Shown here: one piece after another, positions 1 through 8,699 of the stretch
Layout: each line of letters begins with the position of its first letter
Numbering within the stretch: the first letter of the stretch is position 1
Source of the DNA: Pseudonocardia petroleophila
GTDB lineage: Bacteria > Actinomycetota > Actinomycetes > Mycobacteriales > Pseudonocardiaceae
Assembly: GCF_014235185.1 (NCBI RefSeq)
Contig: NZ_CP060131.1
Coordinates: 1,743,501-1,807,500 of the forward strand
Length of the DNA: 64,000 nt
Direction: 5' to 3'
Notes under the pieces: generated by a model
What the model was told of the DNA's origin: nothing
The model's database searches: none
Seen by the model: only the letters and a program-made list of their open reading frames with translations
Position numbers and translations under genes: made by a program

Positions 1-1006
1 GGCTGAGGAACGCGGCGAGCGACAGCTGCGTGACGGTGGCGACGACGAGCGCGGTCCGCACCGTCCGCGCCCGGCCGATCCGCCGGATCGACCACGGGGC
101 CACCAGCGCCGCGACCCCCAGCCCGGCCGCCGCGAGCACGACGGCCTCCCCCAGCCCGGCGAACCCGGCCCGCAGGACGCCCTGGTCGGTGAAGGCGTAG
201 CGGAACAGCAGCAGGGTCGTGAGCGTGTTGACGCCGAAGGCCAACCGGTGCGCGGCGAGCGCGGCGAACGAGGCCGCGACCGTCGGGGTGGCCGCGACGG
301 CCCGTGCCCCGTCGGCGAACCCCCTGGCGACGGCGGCCGCGGTGGTGCGCTCCCCGCCGGTCGTGCCGTCCGGGCCGAGCCGGCCGCGCCCGAACCCGGC
401 GGCGAACACCGCGGCCAGCGCCGACCCGAGCACCGCGATCGCGACCGTGGCCGCCGAGCCCGCGTCGTCGGCGCCGAACAGCGCGCGCAGCCCCACCGCG
501 CTCACCCCGCCGAGCGCCGAGACCGCCGCCCCGGCCGTGACGGCGAGCGTGTTGGCCTCGACCAGGTGCCGGCGCGGCACCACGTGCGGCAGGGCCGTCG
601 ACAGGCCGGCGAGCACGAACCGCGCCACCCCGGCCACCGACAGCGCGGCCACGTACAGCCCGGGCCCGGTGACCCCGCCCAGCACCACCGCGGCGACGAC
701 GAGCACGAGCGCCCCGCGCAGCAGGTTGGCGTACAGCAGGACCCGGCGGCGGTCCCAGCGGTCGAGCAGGGCGCCCGCGAACGGTCCGATCAGCGAGTAC
801 GGCAGCAGCAGCACCGCGAGCCCCGCGGCGACGGCGAGCGGATCGGCCTGCCGCTCCGGGTTGAACAGCAGCGCACCGCCGAGTGCGGCCTGGAACAGCC
901 CGTCGCCCCACTGGGCCGTGAACCGCAGCCCCAGCAGGCGGGCGAAGCCGGGCGTGGCGACGAGGCCGGCGAACCCGAGCCGGTCCTCGGGCGGGGTCGT
1001 CGGCAC
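1..1006 (-). CDS. MFS transporter, partial (C-terminus outside window)
   Basis: Major facilitator superfamily membrane protein that probably exports small molecules. About 335 residues are visible from a GTG start at 1006; the frame is open to the window edge, so the C-terminal part is missing. The translation is rich in Leu, Ala and Val helices. It carries the typical loop LLDRWDRRR after the second membrane segment, the A-motif position of the family. The N-terminus (TPGFARLLGLRFTAQWGDGL) resembles the EntS-like branch of actinobacterial MFS proteins. No substrate can be read from the sequence. It is divergent from the yqgE-like gene, with only 58 bp between them. The long forward ORF over this gene is an antisense shadow. 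Confidence 0.8.
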   Translation of the reverse strand, partial: MPTTPPEDRLGFAGLVATPGFARLLGLRFTAQWGDGLFQAALGGALLFNPERQADPLAVAAGLAVLLLPYSLIGPFAGALLDRWDRRRVLLYANLLRGALVLVVAAVVLGGVTGPGLYVAALSVAGVARFVLAGLSTALPHVVPRRHLVEANTLAVTAGAAVSALGGVSAVGLRALFGADDAGSAATVAIAVLGSALAAVFAAGFGRGRLGPDGTTGGERTTAAAVARGFADGARAVAATPTVAASFAALAAHRLAFGVNTLTTLLLFRYAFTDQGVLRAGFAGLGEAVVLAAAGLGVAALVAPWSIRRIGRARTVRTALVVATVTQLSLAAFLS

Positions 1007-1064
1007 GGGGGAAGGCTACGCACCGGGGAGGCTGGACAGGGGTCGCAGGTGCGACGATGGGCGC

Positions 1065-1652
1065 GTGGTGGACGACCGTGCCCCAGACCCGACCGGAGTC
1101 GCGCCCGGCATGCTGCTCGTCGCCGCGCCGGGGCTGACCGACCCGAACTTCAAGCGCACCGTCGTCTACGTCATCGAGCACCGCGAGCAGGGCAGCCTCG
1201 GCGTCGTGCTGAACCGGCCGAGCGAGGTCACCGTCCACGACGTCCTCCCGTCGTGGGCCCCGCTGTCGTCGACGCCGCAGGCGGTGTTCGTCGGGGGGCC
1301 GGTGGAGTCGGAGACGGCGCTGTGCCTGGCCGCGCTGCGCACCGGGCAGACCGTCGAGGGGGTGCACGGGCTCGTCGCCGTCCGCGGCCCGGTGGCGCTG
1401 GTCGACCTCGACGGCGACCCCCGCGCACTCGCCCCCCGGCTGCGCGGGCTGCGGGTGTTCGCCGGCTACTCCGGCTGGGACGCCCGCCAGCTCGCCGGGG
1501 AGATCGAGCGCGGCGACTGGATCGTCGTGCCCGCCCTGCCCGACGACGTCGTCGCCGGGCACGGTCCCGAGCTGTGGGCCCGCGTGCTGCGCCGCCAGGG
1601 GGTCCCGGTCGCGCTGCTGGCCACGTTCCCGGACGACGTGAAGCTCAACTGA
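1065..1652 (+). CDS. YqgE/AlgH family protein (UPF0301)
   Basis: Cytoplasmic protein of the YqgE/AlgH family, 195 residues, the usual family length. The biochemical role is not established; the family is often encoded near DNA-repair or nuclease genes. Family signatures are visible: GMLLVAAPGLTDPNFKRTVV near the N-terminus, LGVVLNRPS, VFVGGPV, and the glycine-rich end VFAGYSGWDARQLAGEIERG. I chose GTG at 1065 because it gives the normal family N-terminus; the longer open frame upstream is antisense to the MFS gene. The stop lies 40 bp before the DUF427 gene. Confidence 0.9.
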   Translation: MVDDRAPDPTGVAPGMLLVAAPGLTDPNFKRTVVYVIEHREQGSLGVVLNRPSEVTVHDVLPSWAPLSSTPQAVFVGGPVESETALCLAALRTGQTVEGVHGLVAVRGPVALVDLDGDPRALAPRLRGLRVFAGYSGWDARQLAGEIERGDWIVVPALPDDVVAGHGPELWARVLRRQGVPVALLATFPDDVKLN

Positions 1653-1692
1653 CCGCCGCGCGGCCGCCGGCCGGGCGCGCCAGGATGGACCC

Positions 1693-2190
1693 GTGCCCCG
1701 ACCCCGCCCCGAACCCGCAGGCCCCGGCCAGGAGTCCGTCTGGGACTACCCGCGCCCGCCCCGCGCCGAGCCCGACCACCGACGCGCCGTGCTGCGCCAC
1801 GGCGGCGTGGTCGTCGCCGACACCACCGACCTCGTCCGGGTGCTGGAGACCAGCCACCCGCCGACGTTCTACCTGCCGCGCACCGCGTTCGGCGCGTTCC
1901 TGACGCCGGTCGAGAAGACCACGTTCTGCGAGTGGAAGGGCGTCGCCCGCTACGTCGACGTCGTGGTGCCCGGCGCGGAGCCGCTGCGCGAGGTCGGCTG
2001 GTGGTACCCCGAGCCGGACCGCCGCTACCCCGAGCTGCGGGACCGCGTCGCCGTCTACGCCGCGCCGTTCGACGAGATCACCCTCGACGGAATGACCGTG
2101 GTGCCCCAGCCCGGCGGCTTCTACGGCGGCTGGGTGACCCCGGAGGTGGTGGGGCCGTTCAAGGGAGGTCCGGGCTCGTGGGGCTGGTAG
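1693..2190 (+). CDS. DUF427 domain protein
   Basis: Small soluble protein of 165 residues with a single DUF427 domain over most of its length. Typical features are the YLPRTAFGAFLTPVEKTTFCEWKG core, the WWYPEPDRRYPELRDRVAVYAAPFDE-type stretch (residues about 100-130) and the WVTP segment near the end. DUF427 proteins are compact beta-rich proteins of unknown biochemical role. Start is GTG at 1693. The 3' end overlaps the convergent SdpI-like gene by 32 bp. Confidence 0.88.
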   Translation: MPRPRPEPAGPGQESVWDYPRPPRAEPDHRRAVLRHGGVVVADTTDLVRVLETSHPPTFYLPRTAFGAFLTPVEKTTFCEWKGVARYVDVVVPGAEPLREVGWWYPEPDRRYPELRDRVAVYAAPFDEITLDGMTVVPQPGGFYGGWVTPEVVGPFKGGPGSWGW

Positions 2191-2605
2191 GGCGGCAGCC
2201 GGCCACCAGGTCGCACCCGGCGCACACCCCGCCGCAGGCCACGGGCTCCGGCTCGACCGGGACCGTCGCCGCCGCGCGCTGACCGACCATCCCGCCGAAC
2301 GCCCCGAGCACCAGCGTGCCGACGACGGCGACGGCGAGCACCACGACCGACACCGCGCCGACGGGCCCGGCGGCCAGCACGGCCCCACCGACGAGCGCCA
2401 CCGCCCCGGCCGCCCCGACCGGGGCGGCGGCGACGCGGTTGGCCAGCGCGAAGGCGGCTTCGGATGCGAGGGTCTCGGTGGTGCGGACCCCGATCCAGCG
2501 GTTGCGCCGCAGCCGCCCGCGCGCCCCGAGGACCGCGACGGCGAGCAGCGCCAGACCGGCGAGCACGAGCAGCGCGGCGATGATTAGACGGGGCACGAGG
2601 GGCAC
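2159..2605 (-). CDS. SdpI-like membrane protein with a Cys-rich tail
   Basis: Integral membrane protein of 148 residues resembling the SdpI/YhfL family, whose founder gives immunity to the Bacillus SdpC toxin. The family segment [19 protein letters not shown] follows the first membrane helix; two more hydrophobic segments follow (about residues 60-110). The C-terminus is unusual: after the last helix comes [14 protein letters not shown], four cysteines in 14 residues, suggesting a metal site or disulfides. Start is GTG at 2605 (alternative GTG at 2596). The gene is divergent from leuS and overlaps DUF427 at its 3' end. A role in immunity cannot be inferred here because no toxin gene is nearby. 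Confidence 0.75.
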   Translation of the reverse strand: MPLVPRLIIAALLVLAGLALLAVAVLGARGRLRRNRWIGVRTTETLASEAAFALANRVAAAPVGAAGAVALVGGAVLAAGPVGAVSVVVLAVAVVGTLVLGAFGGMVGQRAAATVPVEPEPVACGGVCAGCDLVAGCRPTSPTSPDLP

Positions 2606-2664
2606 GGGACCAGCGTAGGTCAACCCGATCGCGGCGCGACCCGGCCCGGCGTTACCCTGGGCAC

Positions 2665-2703
2665 GTGGCCCGTCGCCTTCTCCTCGAGGCCGTGCCGGTC
2701 TGA
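2665..2703 (+). CDS. Candidate leucine-rich leader peptide of leuS
   Basis: Short ORF starting with GTG and encoding [12 protein letters not shown], with three consecutive Leu codons (CTT CTC CTC) at positions 5-7. It lies 79 bp upstream of leuS. Its stop codon sits in the loop of a stable hairpin (2689-2720), and a terminator-like hairpin follows at 2722-2748. Leu codons in a short leader before a regulated hairpin and a leucine-related gene are the hallmark of ribosome-mediated attenuation. Translation itself is inferred. No strong ribosome binding site is visible, though actinobacterial leader peptides are often leaderless. Confidence 0.65.
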   Translation: MARRLLLEAVPV

Positions 2704-2720
2704 CACGACACCGGCGCGGC
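2689..2720 (+). promoter_or_regulatory. Leader hairpin of the leuS attenuator
   Basis: Bases 2689-2699 pair with 2710-2720 (11 pairs including one G-U) around a 10-nt loop. The ascending arm overlaps the 3' codons of the leader peptide, and the loop contains its UGA stop. A ribosome stalled at the Leu codons or finishing at the stop would affect this hairpin differently. I could not identify a clear mutually exclusive antiterminator pairing by eye. Confidence 0.55.
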
Positions 2721-2721
2721 G

Positions 2722-2748
2722 ACCCCTCCTGCCTCACGGCGGAGGGGT
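2722..2748 (+). terminator. Terminator-like hairpin before leuS
   Basis: Arms ACCCCTCC (2722-2729) and GGAGGGGT (2741-2748) pair perfectly; an inner GCC/GGC stem closes a TCAC loop, with one bulged T. The hairpin is followed by the T-rich stretch TTCCTTGCTTTCC. It sits between the leader ORF and leuS, so it is positioned to act as an attenuator rather than an end-of-gene terminator. Confidence 0.65.
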
Positions 2749-2782
2749 TCCTTGCTTTCCGGGCCCACACGACATCACCGGG

Positions 2783-5617
2783 ATGGACATGAGCACCGAC
2801 ACCAGCACCGTCGCCGACACCGACGCCCCGCCGTTCCGCTACGGCGCCGCGCTGGCCACCGAGATCGAGCGCCGCTGGCAGGACCGCTGGGAGAGCGAGG
2901 GCACGTTCCACACGCCCAGCCGCCCCGGTCCCGACGCGGGCGAGAAGGTCTACCTGATGGACATGTTCCCGTACCCCTCCGGGTCGGGACTGCACGTCGG
3001 GCACCCCCTGGGCTTCATCGGCACCGACGTCCTGGGCCGCTACCTGCGGATGAACGGCCGCACGGTGCTGCACACGATGGGCTTCGACTCGTTCGGCCTG
3101 CCCGCCGAGCAGTACGCGGTGCAGACGGGCACGCACCCGCGCACCACGACCGAGGCCAACATCCGGCGCTACAAGGAGCAGCTGCGCCAGCTGGGCCTGG
3201 CCCACGACGACCGCCGCTCCGTCGCCACCACCGACGTCGAGTTCTACCGCTGGACGCAGTGGATCTTCCTGCAGATCTACAACGCCTGGTACGACCCGGA
3301 GCAGCAGAAGGCGCGCCCCATCGCGGAGCTGGAGGCCGAGTACGCGGCCGGCACCCGCGGTCCGTGGGACGGGCTGTCCCGCGTCGAGCAGCGGAAGATC
3401 ATCGACGGCCACCGGCTGGCCTACATCTCCGAGGCGCCGGTCAACTGGTGCCCCGGGCTGGGCACGGTGCTGGCCAACGAGGAGGTCACCGCCGACGGCC
3501 GCAGCGAGCGCGGCAACTTCCCCGTGTTCCGGCGCAGCCTCAAGCAGTGGATGATGCGGATCACCGCGTACTCCGACCGCCTGGTCGCCGACCTGGACCG
3601 CCTGGACTGGCCCGACTCCGTCAAGGCCATGCAGCGCAACTGGATCGGCCGCTCGGAGGGCGCCGTCGTCCGGTTCGGCACGGCCACCGGCAGCGGCTCG
3701 CCCGTCGACATCGAGGTCTTCACGACCCGCCCCGACACCCTGTTCGGCGCCACCTACATGGTGCTGGCCCCCGAGCACCCGCTGGTCGGGAGCCTGACGC
3801 CGCTGGAGTGGCCCGAGGGCACCGACGAGCGGTGGACCGGCGGGGCCGGCACGCCCGCGCTGGCCGTCGAGGACTACCGGTTCGAGGCCGGGCGCAAGAC
3901 CGACCTGGACCGCCAGGAGAACAAGGAGAAGACGGGCGTCTTCACCGGCGCCTACGCCGTCAACCCGGTGAACGGGCAGCAGATCCCGGTCTTCGTCGCC
4001 GACTACGTCCTGATGGGCTACGGCACCGGCGCGATCATGGCCGTGCCCGGCCAGGACCAGCGCGACTGGGACTTCGCCGCCGCGTTCGGGCTGCCCGTCG
4101 TGCGCACCGTCGACCCGGGCGCCTGGGAGGGCGAGGCCTTCACCGGCGACGGCCCGGCGATCAACTCGGCCAACGAGGAGATCAGCCTGGACGGGATGGG
4201 CGTCGCCGACGCGAAGCGCGCGATCACCGAGTGGCTGGTCGCCCGCGGCGACGGCGAAGCCGTCACCCAGTACAAGCTGCGCGACTGGCTGTTCTCCCGC
4301 CAGCGCTACTGGGGCGAGCCGTTCCCGGTCGTCTGGGACGCCGACGGCCTGCCGGTCGGGCTGCCCGACTCCGAACTGCCCGTCGAGCTGCCGGAGATCG
4401 ACGACTACTCCCCCAAGACCTACGACGCCGACGCGGCCGACACCGAGCCGGAGCCGCCGCTGTCGCGCAACGAGGACTGGGTCGTCGCCGAGCTGGACCT
4501 GGGCGACGGCCCCGCGGCCTACCGCCGCGAGACGAACACGATGCCGCAGTGGGCGGGCTCGTGCTGGTACCACCTGCGCTACCTGGACCCCGACAACACC
4601 GAGCGGTTCGTCGACCCCGACATCGAGCGGTACTGGCTGGGGGCCGACCCGTCGAAGCCGGGCGACCCGGGCGGGGTCGACCTGTACGTCGGCGGCGTCG
4701 AGCACGCCGTGCTGCACCTGCTGTACGCCCGCTTCTGGCACAAGGTGCTGCACGACCTGGGCCACCTGAGCTCCGAGGAGCCGTTCCGGCGGCTGTTCAA
4801 CCAGGGCTACATCCAGGCGTTCGCCTACACCGACGCGCGCGGCACGTACGTCCCGGCCGAGGAGGTCACGGAGACCGCCGAGGGTGGTTTCACGTGGAAC
4901 GGCGAGCCCGTGCGGCGCGAGTACGGGAAGATGGGCAAGTCGCTGAAGAACGTGGTGACGCCCGACGAGATGTGCGAGCGCTACGGCGCCGACACGTTCC
5001 GGCTGTACGAGATGTCGACCGGCCCGATGGACGTCTCCCGGCCGTGGTCCACGCGCGACGTCGTCGGCTCGCAGCGCTTCCTGCAGCGGGTGTGGCGCAA
5101 CCTGATCGACGAGCACACCGGCGAGGTGCGCGTCACCGACGCCGAGCCCGACGCCGGCACCCTGCGCGCCCTGCACAAGGCGATCGCGGGCGTGCACGCC
5201 GACTACCAGGCGCTGCACTACAACACCGCCGCGGCGAAGCTGATCGAGCTGAACAACCACCTGACGAAGGCCGGCACCGGCGTGCCGCGGTCGGTGGCGG
5301 AGCCGCTGGTGCTGATGATGGCCCCGCTGACGCCGCACATCGCCGAGGAGCTGTGGTCGCGGCTGGGGCACACCGAGACGCTGGCCTACGCCCCGTTCCC
5401 GGTGGCCGACGAGCGCTACCTGGTGGCCGACACCGTCGAGTACCCGATCCAGGTCAACGGCAAGGTCCGCTCCCGGGTCACGGTCGCCGCCGACGCCACC
5501 CCGGCCGAGGTCGAGGCCGTGGCGCTGGCCGACGAGAAGGTGGCGGCCGCGCTGGGCGGCAAGGACCCGCGCAAGCTGATCGTGGTGCCCGGCCGCCTGG
5601 TCAACGTGGTGCTCTGA
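2783..5617 (+). CDS. leuS: Leucine--tRNA ligase
   Basis: Class I aminoacyl-tRNA synthetase that charges tRNA-Leu in the cytoplasm; 944 residues, normal for actinobacterial LeuS. The HIGH signature is HVGHP (residues 71-75) after PYPSGSGL. The KMSKS loop appears as KMGKS (residues 716-720). The editing (CP1) domain lies between, with [21 protein letters not shown] near residue 315. The C-terminal anticodon-binding and tail domain end in [10 protein letters not shown]. Start is ATG at 2783, with a second ATG at 2789. The leader peptide and terminator hairpin upstream suggest control by leucine-tRNA availability. It converges on the HEPN gene with a 6-bp gap. Confidence 0.97.
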   Translation: MDMSTDTSTVADTDAPPFRYGAALATEIERRWQDRWESEGTFHTPSRPGPDAGEKVYLMDMFPYPSGSGLHVGHPLGFIGTDVLGRYLRMNGRTVLHTMGFDSFGLPAEQYAVQTGTHPRTTTEANIRRYKEQLRQLGLAHDDRRSVATTDVEFYRWTQWIFLQIYNAWYDPEQQKARPIAELEAEYAAGTRGPWDGLSRVEQRKIIDGHRLAYISEAPVNWCPGLGTVLANEEVTADGRSERGNFPVFRRSLKQWMMRITAYSDRLVADLDRLDWPDSVKAMQRNWIGRSEGAVVRFGTATGSGSPVDIEVFTTRPDTLFGATYMVLAPEHPLVGSLTPLEWPEGTDERWTGGAGTPALAVEDYRFEAGRKTDLDRQENKEKTGVFTGAYAVNPVNGQQIPVFVADYVLMGYGTGAIMAVPGQDQRDWDFAAAFGLPVVRTVDPGAWEGEAFTGDGPAINSANEEISLDGMGVADAKRAITEWLVARGDGEAVTQYKLRDWLFSRQRYWGEPFPVVWDADGLPVGLPDSELPVELPEIDDYSPKTYDADAADTEPEPPLSRNEDWVVAELDLGDGPAAYRRETNTMPQWAGSCWYHLRYLDPDNTERFVDPDIERYWLGADPSKPGDPGGVDLYVGGVEHAVLHLLYARFWHKVLHDLGHLSSEEPFRRLFNQGYIQAFAYTDARGTYVPAEEVTETAEGGFTWNGEPVRREYGKMGKSLKNVVTPDEMCERYGADTFRLYEMSTGPMDVSRPWSTRDVVGSQRFLQRVWRNLIDEHTGEVRVTDAEPDAGTLRALHKAIAGVHADYQALHYNTAAAKLIELNNHLTKAGTGVPRSVAEPLVLMMAPLTPHIAEELWSRLGHTETLAYAPFPVADERYLVADTVEYPIQVNGKVRSRVTVAADATPAEVEAVALADEKVAAALGGKDPRKLIVVPGRLVNVVL

Positions 5618-5623
5618 CCGTTC

Positions 5624-6070
5624 TCAGCGGCGTCGGCGGGGCGGGGGCTTCGGCTTCGGTCCCGCCGGCGCCTTCGGGGCACCGCGGGCGATGGCGACGA
5701 AGTCGGCGTGCGTCAGCCAGGCCTCGACGGCGTCGACGACCTCGGTGGCGTCCTTGATCGCGATCGGGCCCTCCGCGGTGGGCACGGTGCCGTCGGCGTG
5801 GGCGAGCTCGGCCCGGTTGTGCAGGGACCGCAGCAGCCGGCCGACCTGCGGGTCGAGGCCGCGCTCGCGGACGACGTGCCGGACGAACGCGGCCACCACC
5901 GCGGCCGCCTCGGGCTCGGGCGGGCGCTGGAGCTCCAGCAGGGCGGCCTCGGCGGCGGCCAGCGCGGCGCGGAAGGCGAGCGCGACGGTCTGCGCGGCGA
6001 ATCCGGTGGTGCCCAGCAGGTGCGCGGCGAACAGCTCCTCGCGCGCGCGCACCACCCCGACGCCGCTCAC
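5624..6070 (-). CDS. HEPN-like protein paired with a nucleotidyltransferase
   Basis: Alpha-helical protein of 148 residues, probably a HEPN-type domain. It contains HNRAELAH, with R86 and H91 forming an R-x4-H motif like the RNase active site of HEPN toxins. The tail is Pro/Lys/Arg-rich (APAGPKPKPPPRRRR). The GTG start at 6070 overlaps the stop of the upstream UPF0158-nucleotidyltransferase gene by 4 nt, so the two are translationally coupled. HEPN proteins encoded next to minimal nucleotidyltransferases are known toxin-antitoxin pairs in which the nucleotidyltransferase modifies and silences the HEPN RNase. Assignment rests on motif and context, not full-length similarity. Confidence 0.6.
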   Translation of the reverse strand: MSGVGVVRAREELFAAHLLGTTGFAAQTVALAFRAALAAAEAALLELQRPPEPEAAAVVAAFVRHVVRERGLDPQVGRLLRSLHNRAELAHADGTVPTAEGPIAIKDATEVVDAVEAWLTHADFVAIARGAPKAPAGPKPKPPPRRRR

Positions 6071-6816
6071 GCGACCACCCGCGCCTCGGCCACGGCCCGC
6101 ACCAGCAGCGACGTGTGCGGCGCGGCCAGCTCCGCGGCGCTCACCGGCACCGCGGTCACGGTGAACCCGGACCGCTCGGTGTGCTGCCACAGCACGTCGT
6201 CCATGCGGTGCAGCTCCTCCCAGTGCGAGCGCAGGTCGGCCAGCACGACGAGCAGCTGCAGGTCGAACTCCCCCGGCCCCTCGCCGCGGACCCAGGACCC
6301 GAACACCAGCACCTGCTCGAGCCGGTCGCCGTAGAGCATCCCGAGGTCGACGGCGACGGCGGCGGGCAGGTCCTCGTCGCCCGCGGTGGGGTCGGGGAAG
6401 CCCGCGGCGAGCCGCTCGGCCTCGGCGCGGGTGATCAGCTCGACGTCGGCGAGCCAGTGGACCGCGCGCCGCCGCCCCCGGGCACCGCGGTACCGGAACC
6501 ACTGGTCGCGCAGCTCGGGGAACTCGAAGAGGGTGTCCTTGAACCGGCGGAACGCGCCCGGCCCGCTGATCGCGCGGTCGAGCAGGTCGGCCGCGCGGCG
6601 GTGGTGCACGGCGGCCACGAACTGCGCCATGTCCTGGTAGCTCTCGCGCGACTCGGTGCGCCGGATCCGCACCCCGGACGGCTTGGGGCCGCCGACGTCG
6701 GCCAGGTGCGAGGTGATCGCCCCCGTGTCGGGGTCGATCCACCACGAGACGCCCGAGGTGCGGTCGTCCAGGGCCGCGCACAGCTCGTCGAGATCAACCG
6801 AATCCGGATCGAGCAT
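6067..6816 (-). CDS. UPF0158-like / minimal nucleotidyltransferase fusion
   Basis: 249 residues. The N-terminal part (about 1-130) resembles UPF0158: an SWWIDPDTGAITSH strand pair, then a helical block with FRRFKDTLFEFPELRDQWF. The C-terminal part (about 155-249) resembles an MNT-type nucleotidyltransferase: VFGSWVRGEGPGEFDLQLLV at 171-190 matches the family GS...DxD signature. However, the first acidic metal ligand is Glu183 rather than Asp, followed by F184-D185. It is followed by the HEPN-like gene with a 4-nt overlap. By analogy it would be the antitoxin that nucleotidylates its HEPN partner; that is inference. Start is ATG at 6816. Confidence 0.65.
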   Translation of the reverse strand: MLDPDSVDLDELCAALDDRTSGVSWWIDPDTGAITSHLADVGGPKPSGVRIRRTESRESYQDMAQFVAAVHHRRAADLLDRAISGPGAFRRFKDTLFEFPELRDQWFRYRGARGRRRAVHWLADVELITRAEAERLAAGFPDPTAGDEDLPAAVAVDLGMLYGDRLEQVLVFGSWVRGEGPGEFDLQLLVVLADLRSHWEELHRMDDVLWQHTERSGFTVTAVPVSAAELAAPHTSLLVRAVAEARVVA

Positions 6817-6840
6817 CTGTCGACGGTACCGCTGCCGGGG

Positions 6841-7269
6841 TCAGTGCGACCCGTGGGAACGGCCGCCGAGCGCCGAAGCGAGCAGGATGGCGCCCCAGAT
6901 GCCGAGCGGGAACATCGGCCAGAAGAACAGCAGGGAGCCGGAGGCCAGGCAGGTGATGCCCCAGATGGTGACGAGCACGACCGCCGTGCCGCCCCAGGAG
7001 CGCCACTCGTCGTGCCACTCGGCCTTCTCCACGGCCTTCCGGTCGGCGACCGCGGGCACCGCGGGGGCCGGGGCGGGGAGGTCGGCGGTGAGCTTCGCGA
7101 GCTCGCCGTAGGTGCGGGCGGCGTAGGCGTCGCGCAGGCGCTCGTCGAAGTCGGACAGGTCGAGCCTGCCCTCGTCGACGGCGAGCTGCAGCCGCTGGGC
7201 GACCGCCGACCGGTCGGCGTCGGAGGCCCGGAGTTCCGCGCGTTCGATGTCCCCGCTCACGTCCTCCAC
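6841..7269 (-). CDS. DUF1707 and 2TM domain membrane protein
   Basis: 142 residues. The N-terminal DUF1707 (SHOCT-like) domain shows LRASDADRSAVAQRLQLAVD, then EGRLDLSDFDERL and AYAARTYGEL (residues about 12-62). A Pro/Ala linker leads to a two-helix membrane hairpin (about 95-132). The family is common in actinobacteria and of unknown function, presumably anchored at the inner membrane with the domain in the cytoplasm. The gene stands alone between the MNT/HEPN pair and an SDR. Confidence 0.85.
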   Translation of the reverse strand: MEDVSGDIERAELRASDADRSAVAQRLQLAVDEGRLDLSDFDERLRDAYAARTYGELAKLTADLPAPAPAVPAVADRKAVEKAEWHDEWRSWGGTAVVLVTIWGITCLASGSLLFFWPMFPLGIWGAILLASALGGRSHGSH

Positions 7270-7332
7270 AGTAAGGGCGGCGGGGCCGCCCGCGCATCGG
7301 TCGTGCGGAGGATGGTGACAACTGTCAGGAGG

Positions 7333-8019
7333 TCAGGCCGATCCGGACGGCCGCAGCACGAGCTCGGTGAGCACGGCGTCGGGCGGGGCCGTGACGGCGA
7401 GCAGCACCGCCCCGGCCACCGACTCCGGCCGCAGGTAGGCGGACGGCTCGTAGGTGCCGCCCTCGTGGGCGACGACGGCCCGCTGCATGTCGGTGTCGAC
7501 CCGGCCCGGGTGCACCGACGTGACGCGCACGCCGGCGGCGGCCTCCTCGGCGCGCAGCGCGTCGGCGAAGGCCCGCAGCGCGAACTTGCTGGCCGCGTAC
7601 GAGCCCCACCCGGCCCGGGCGGTGAGGCCCGAGCCGGAGTTGACGAGCACGACCCGGCCGCGGGCGGCCCGCAGCGCGGGCAGCAGCAGCCGGGTGAGCT
7701 CGGCGACGGCTACGACGTTGACCTCGAACTGCCGGCGCCAGGTGGCCGCCGGGGTGTCGGCGACGGTGCCGAGCAGGCCGACGCCCGCCGAGTGCACGAG
7801 CACGTCGAGCCGCTCGATGCCCGCGGTGGCCTCGGCCAGCGCGGCGGGGTCGGTCAGCTCGACGGGCCACGGCCGCGATCCGGGCAGTTCCGCCGCGAGC
7901 GCGGCGAGCGCGGCGTGGTCGCGCCCGCCGAGCAGCAGGTCGTGGCCGGGGGCCAGGGCCCGGGCCACGGCGGCACCGATGCCCCGGGACGCCCCGGTGA
8001 CGAGTGCGACGGGCTTCAT
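7333..8019 (-). CDS. Short-chain dehydrogenase/reductase
   Basis: NAD(P)-dependent oxidoreductase of the classical SDR family, 228 residues. The Rossmann nucleotide motif is TGASRGIG near residue 9. NSGSG carries the catalytic Ser region, and YAASK holds the catalytic Tyr and Lys. HPGRVDTDM follows as usual. The substrate is unknown. I chose ATG at 8019, giving MKPVALVTGASRG; an in-frame ATG at 8031 would add four residues. Confidence 0.9.
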   Translation of the reverse strand: MKPVALVTGASRGIGAAVARALAPGHDLLLGGRDHAALAALAAELPGSRPWPVELTDPAALAEATAGIERLDVLVHSAGVGLLGTVADTPAATWRRQFEVNVVAVAELTRLLLPALRAARGRVVLVNSGSGLTARAGWGSYAASKFALRAFADALRAEEAAAGVRVTSVHPGRVDTDMQRAVVAHEGGTYEPSAYLRPESVAGAVLLAVTAPPDAVLTELVLRPSGSA

Positions 8020-8044
8020 GCGGCCGCACACTAGCCGGTGTGGA

Positions 8045-8677
8045 TCAGAGGCGGCGGGCCGAGTTGTACTGGCGCCCGTCGATCGGGGCGATCGCCACCG
8101 GCTTGCCGGACGTGCTGGCGTGCACCATCTGCCCGTTGCCGATGTAGATGCCCACGTGGCTCACCGGCGAGTAGAAGAACACCAGGTCGCCGGGCTGGAG
8201 CTGGTCGCGGGAGACCGGGGTGCCGGTCTGCGACAGTGCGCGCGAGGTGCGCGGCACGTCGATGCCCGCCTGCGCGAACGCCCAGTTGACGAGGCCGGAG
8301 CAGTCGAACGCCGACGGGCCGGTCGCGCCCCAGCGGTACGGGGAGCCGACCTTGGACAGCGCGAGGTCGACCGCGGACAGCCGCGCCGCGGAGGCCGCGG
8401 TGGGTGCGGCGACCAGGTCGACCCGCGTGGTCAGGACCGGCGCGGGGGCGGCAGCCGGGAGGACGGTCGTGACCGACGGCGCCGGGGCCGCCGCGGGGGC
8501 GGCGTCCTGGGCGGAGCCGGGGAAGACGACCAGCGCCGCGGCGGCGGCGGAGGTGGTGGCCACGACGGCGGCACGGGTCGCGTACCGGCGGAGGTGGCGA
8601 CGCGCGGGGCGGGCGGGCGACGGGGTGGTCGCGGTCCGGTCCGGCGCGGAGTCGATCTGAACGGGGTGGATCGGCAC
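8045..8677 (-). CDS. Secreted NlpC/P60 peptidoglycan endopeptidase
   Basis: Cell-wall hydrolase of 210 residues that should cleave stem peptides of peptidoglycan. A long Arg-rich N-terminal region precedes a hydrophobic segment (ATRAAVVATTSAAAAALVVF), consistent with export or a membrane anchor. An Ala/Pro linker follows, then the NlpC/P60 domain with catalytic Cys in AFDCSGLVNWAF, His in SHVGIYIG and the third polar residue in QMVHAS. The 5' region contains a candidate structured RNA (8700-8860), in line with the c-di-AMP riboswitches often found before such genes in actinobacteria. Confidence 0.9.
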   Translation of the reverse strand: MPIHPVQIDSAPDRTATTPSPARPARRHLRRYATRAAVVATTSAAAAALVVFPGSAQDAAPAAAPAPSVTTVLPAAAPAPVLTTRVDLVAAPTAASAARLSAVDLALSKVGSPYRWGATGPSAFDCSGLVNWAFAQAGIDVPRTSRALSQTGTPVSRDQLQPGDLVFFYSPVSHVGIYIGNGQMVHASTSGKPVAIAPIDGRQYNSARRL

Positions 8678-8699
8678 GGATGGGGGTCCTCAGTGTGCG

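Noticed and set aside
2159..5371. Minus-strand ORF of 1070 codons across leuS
   Set aside because: Most of it is antisense to leuS with low-complexity translation; only the last 148 codons (SdpI-like) are supported.
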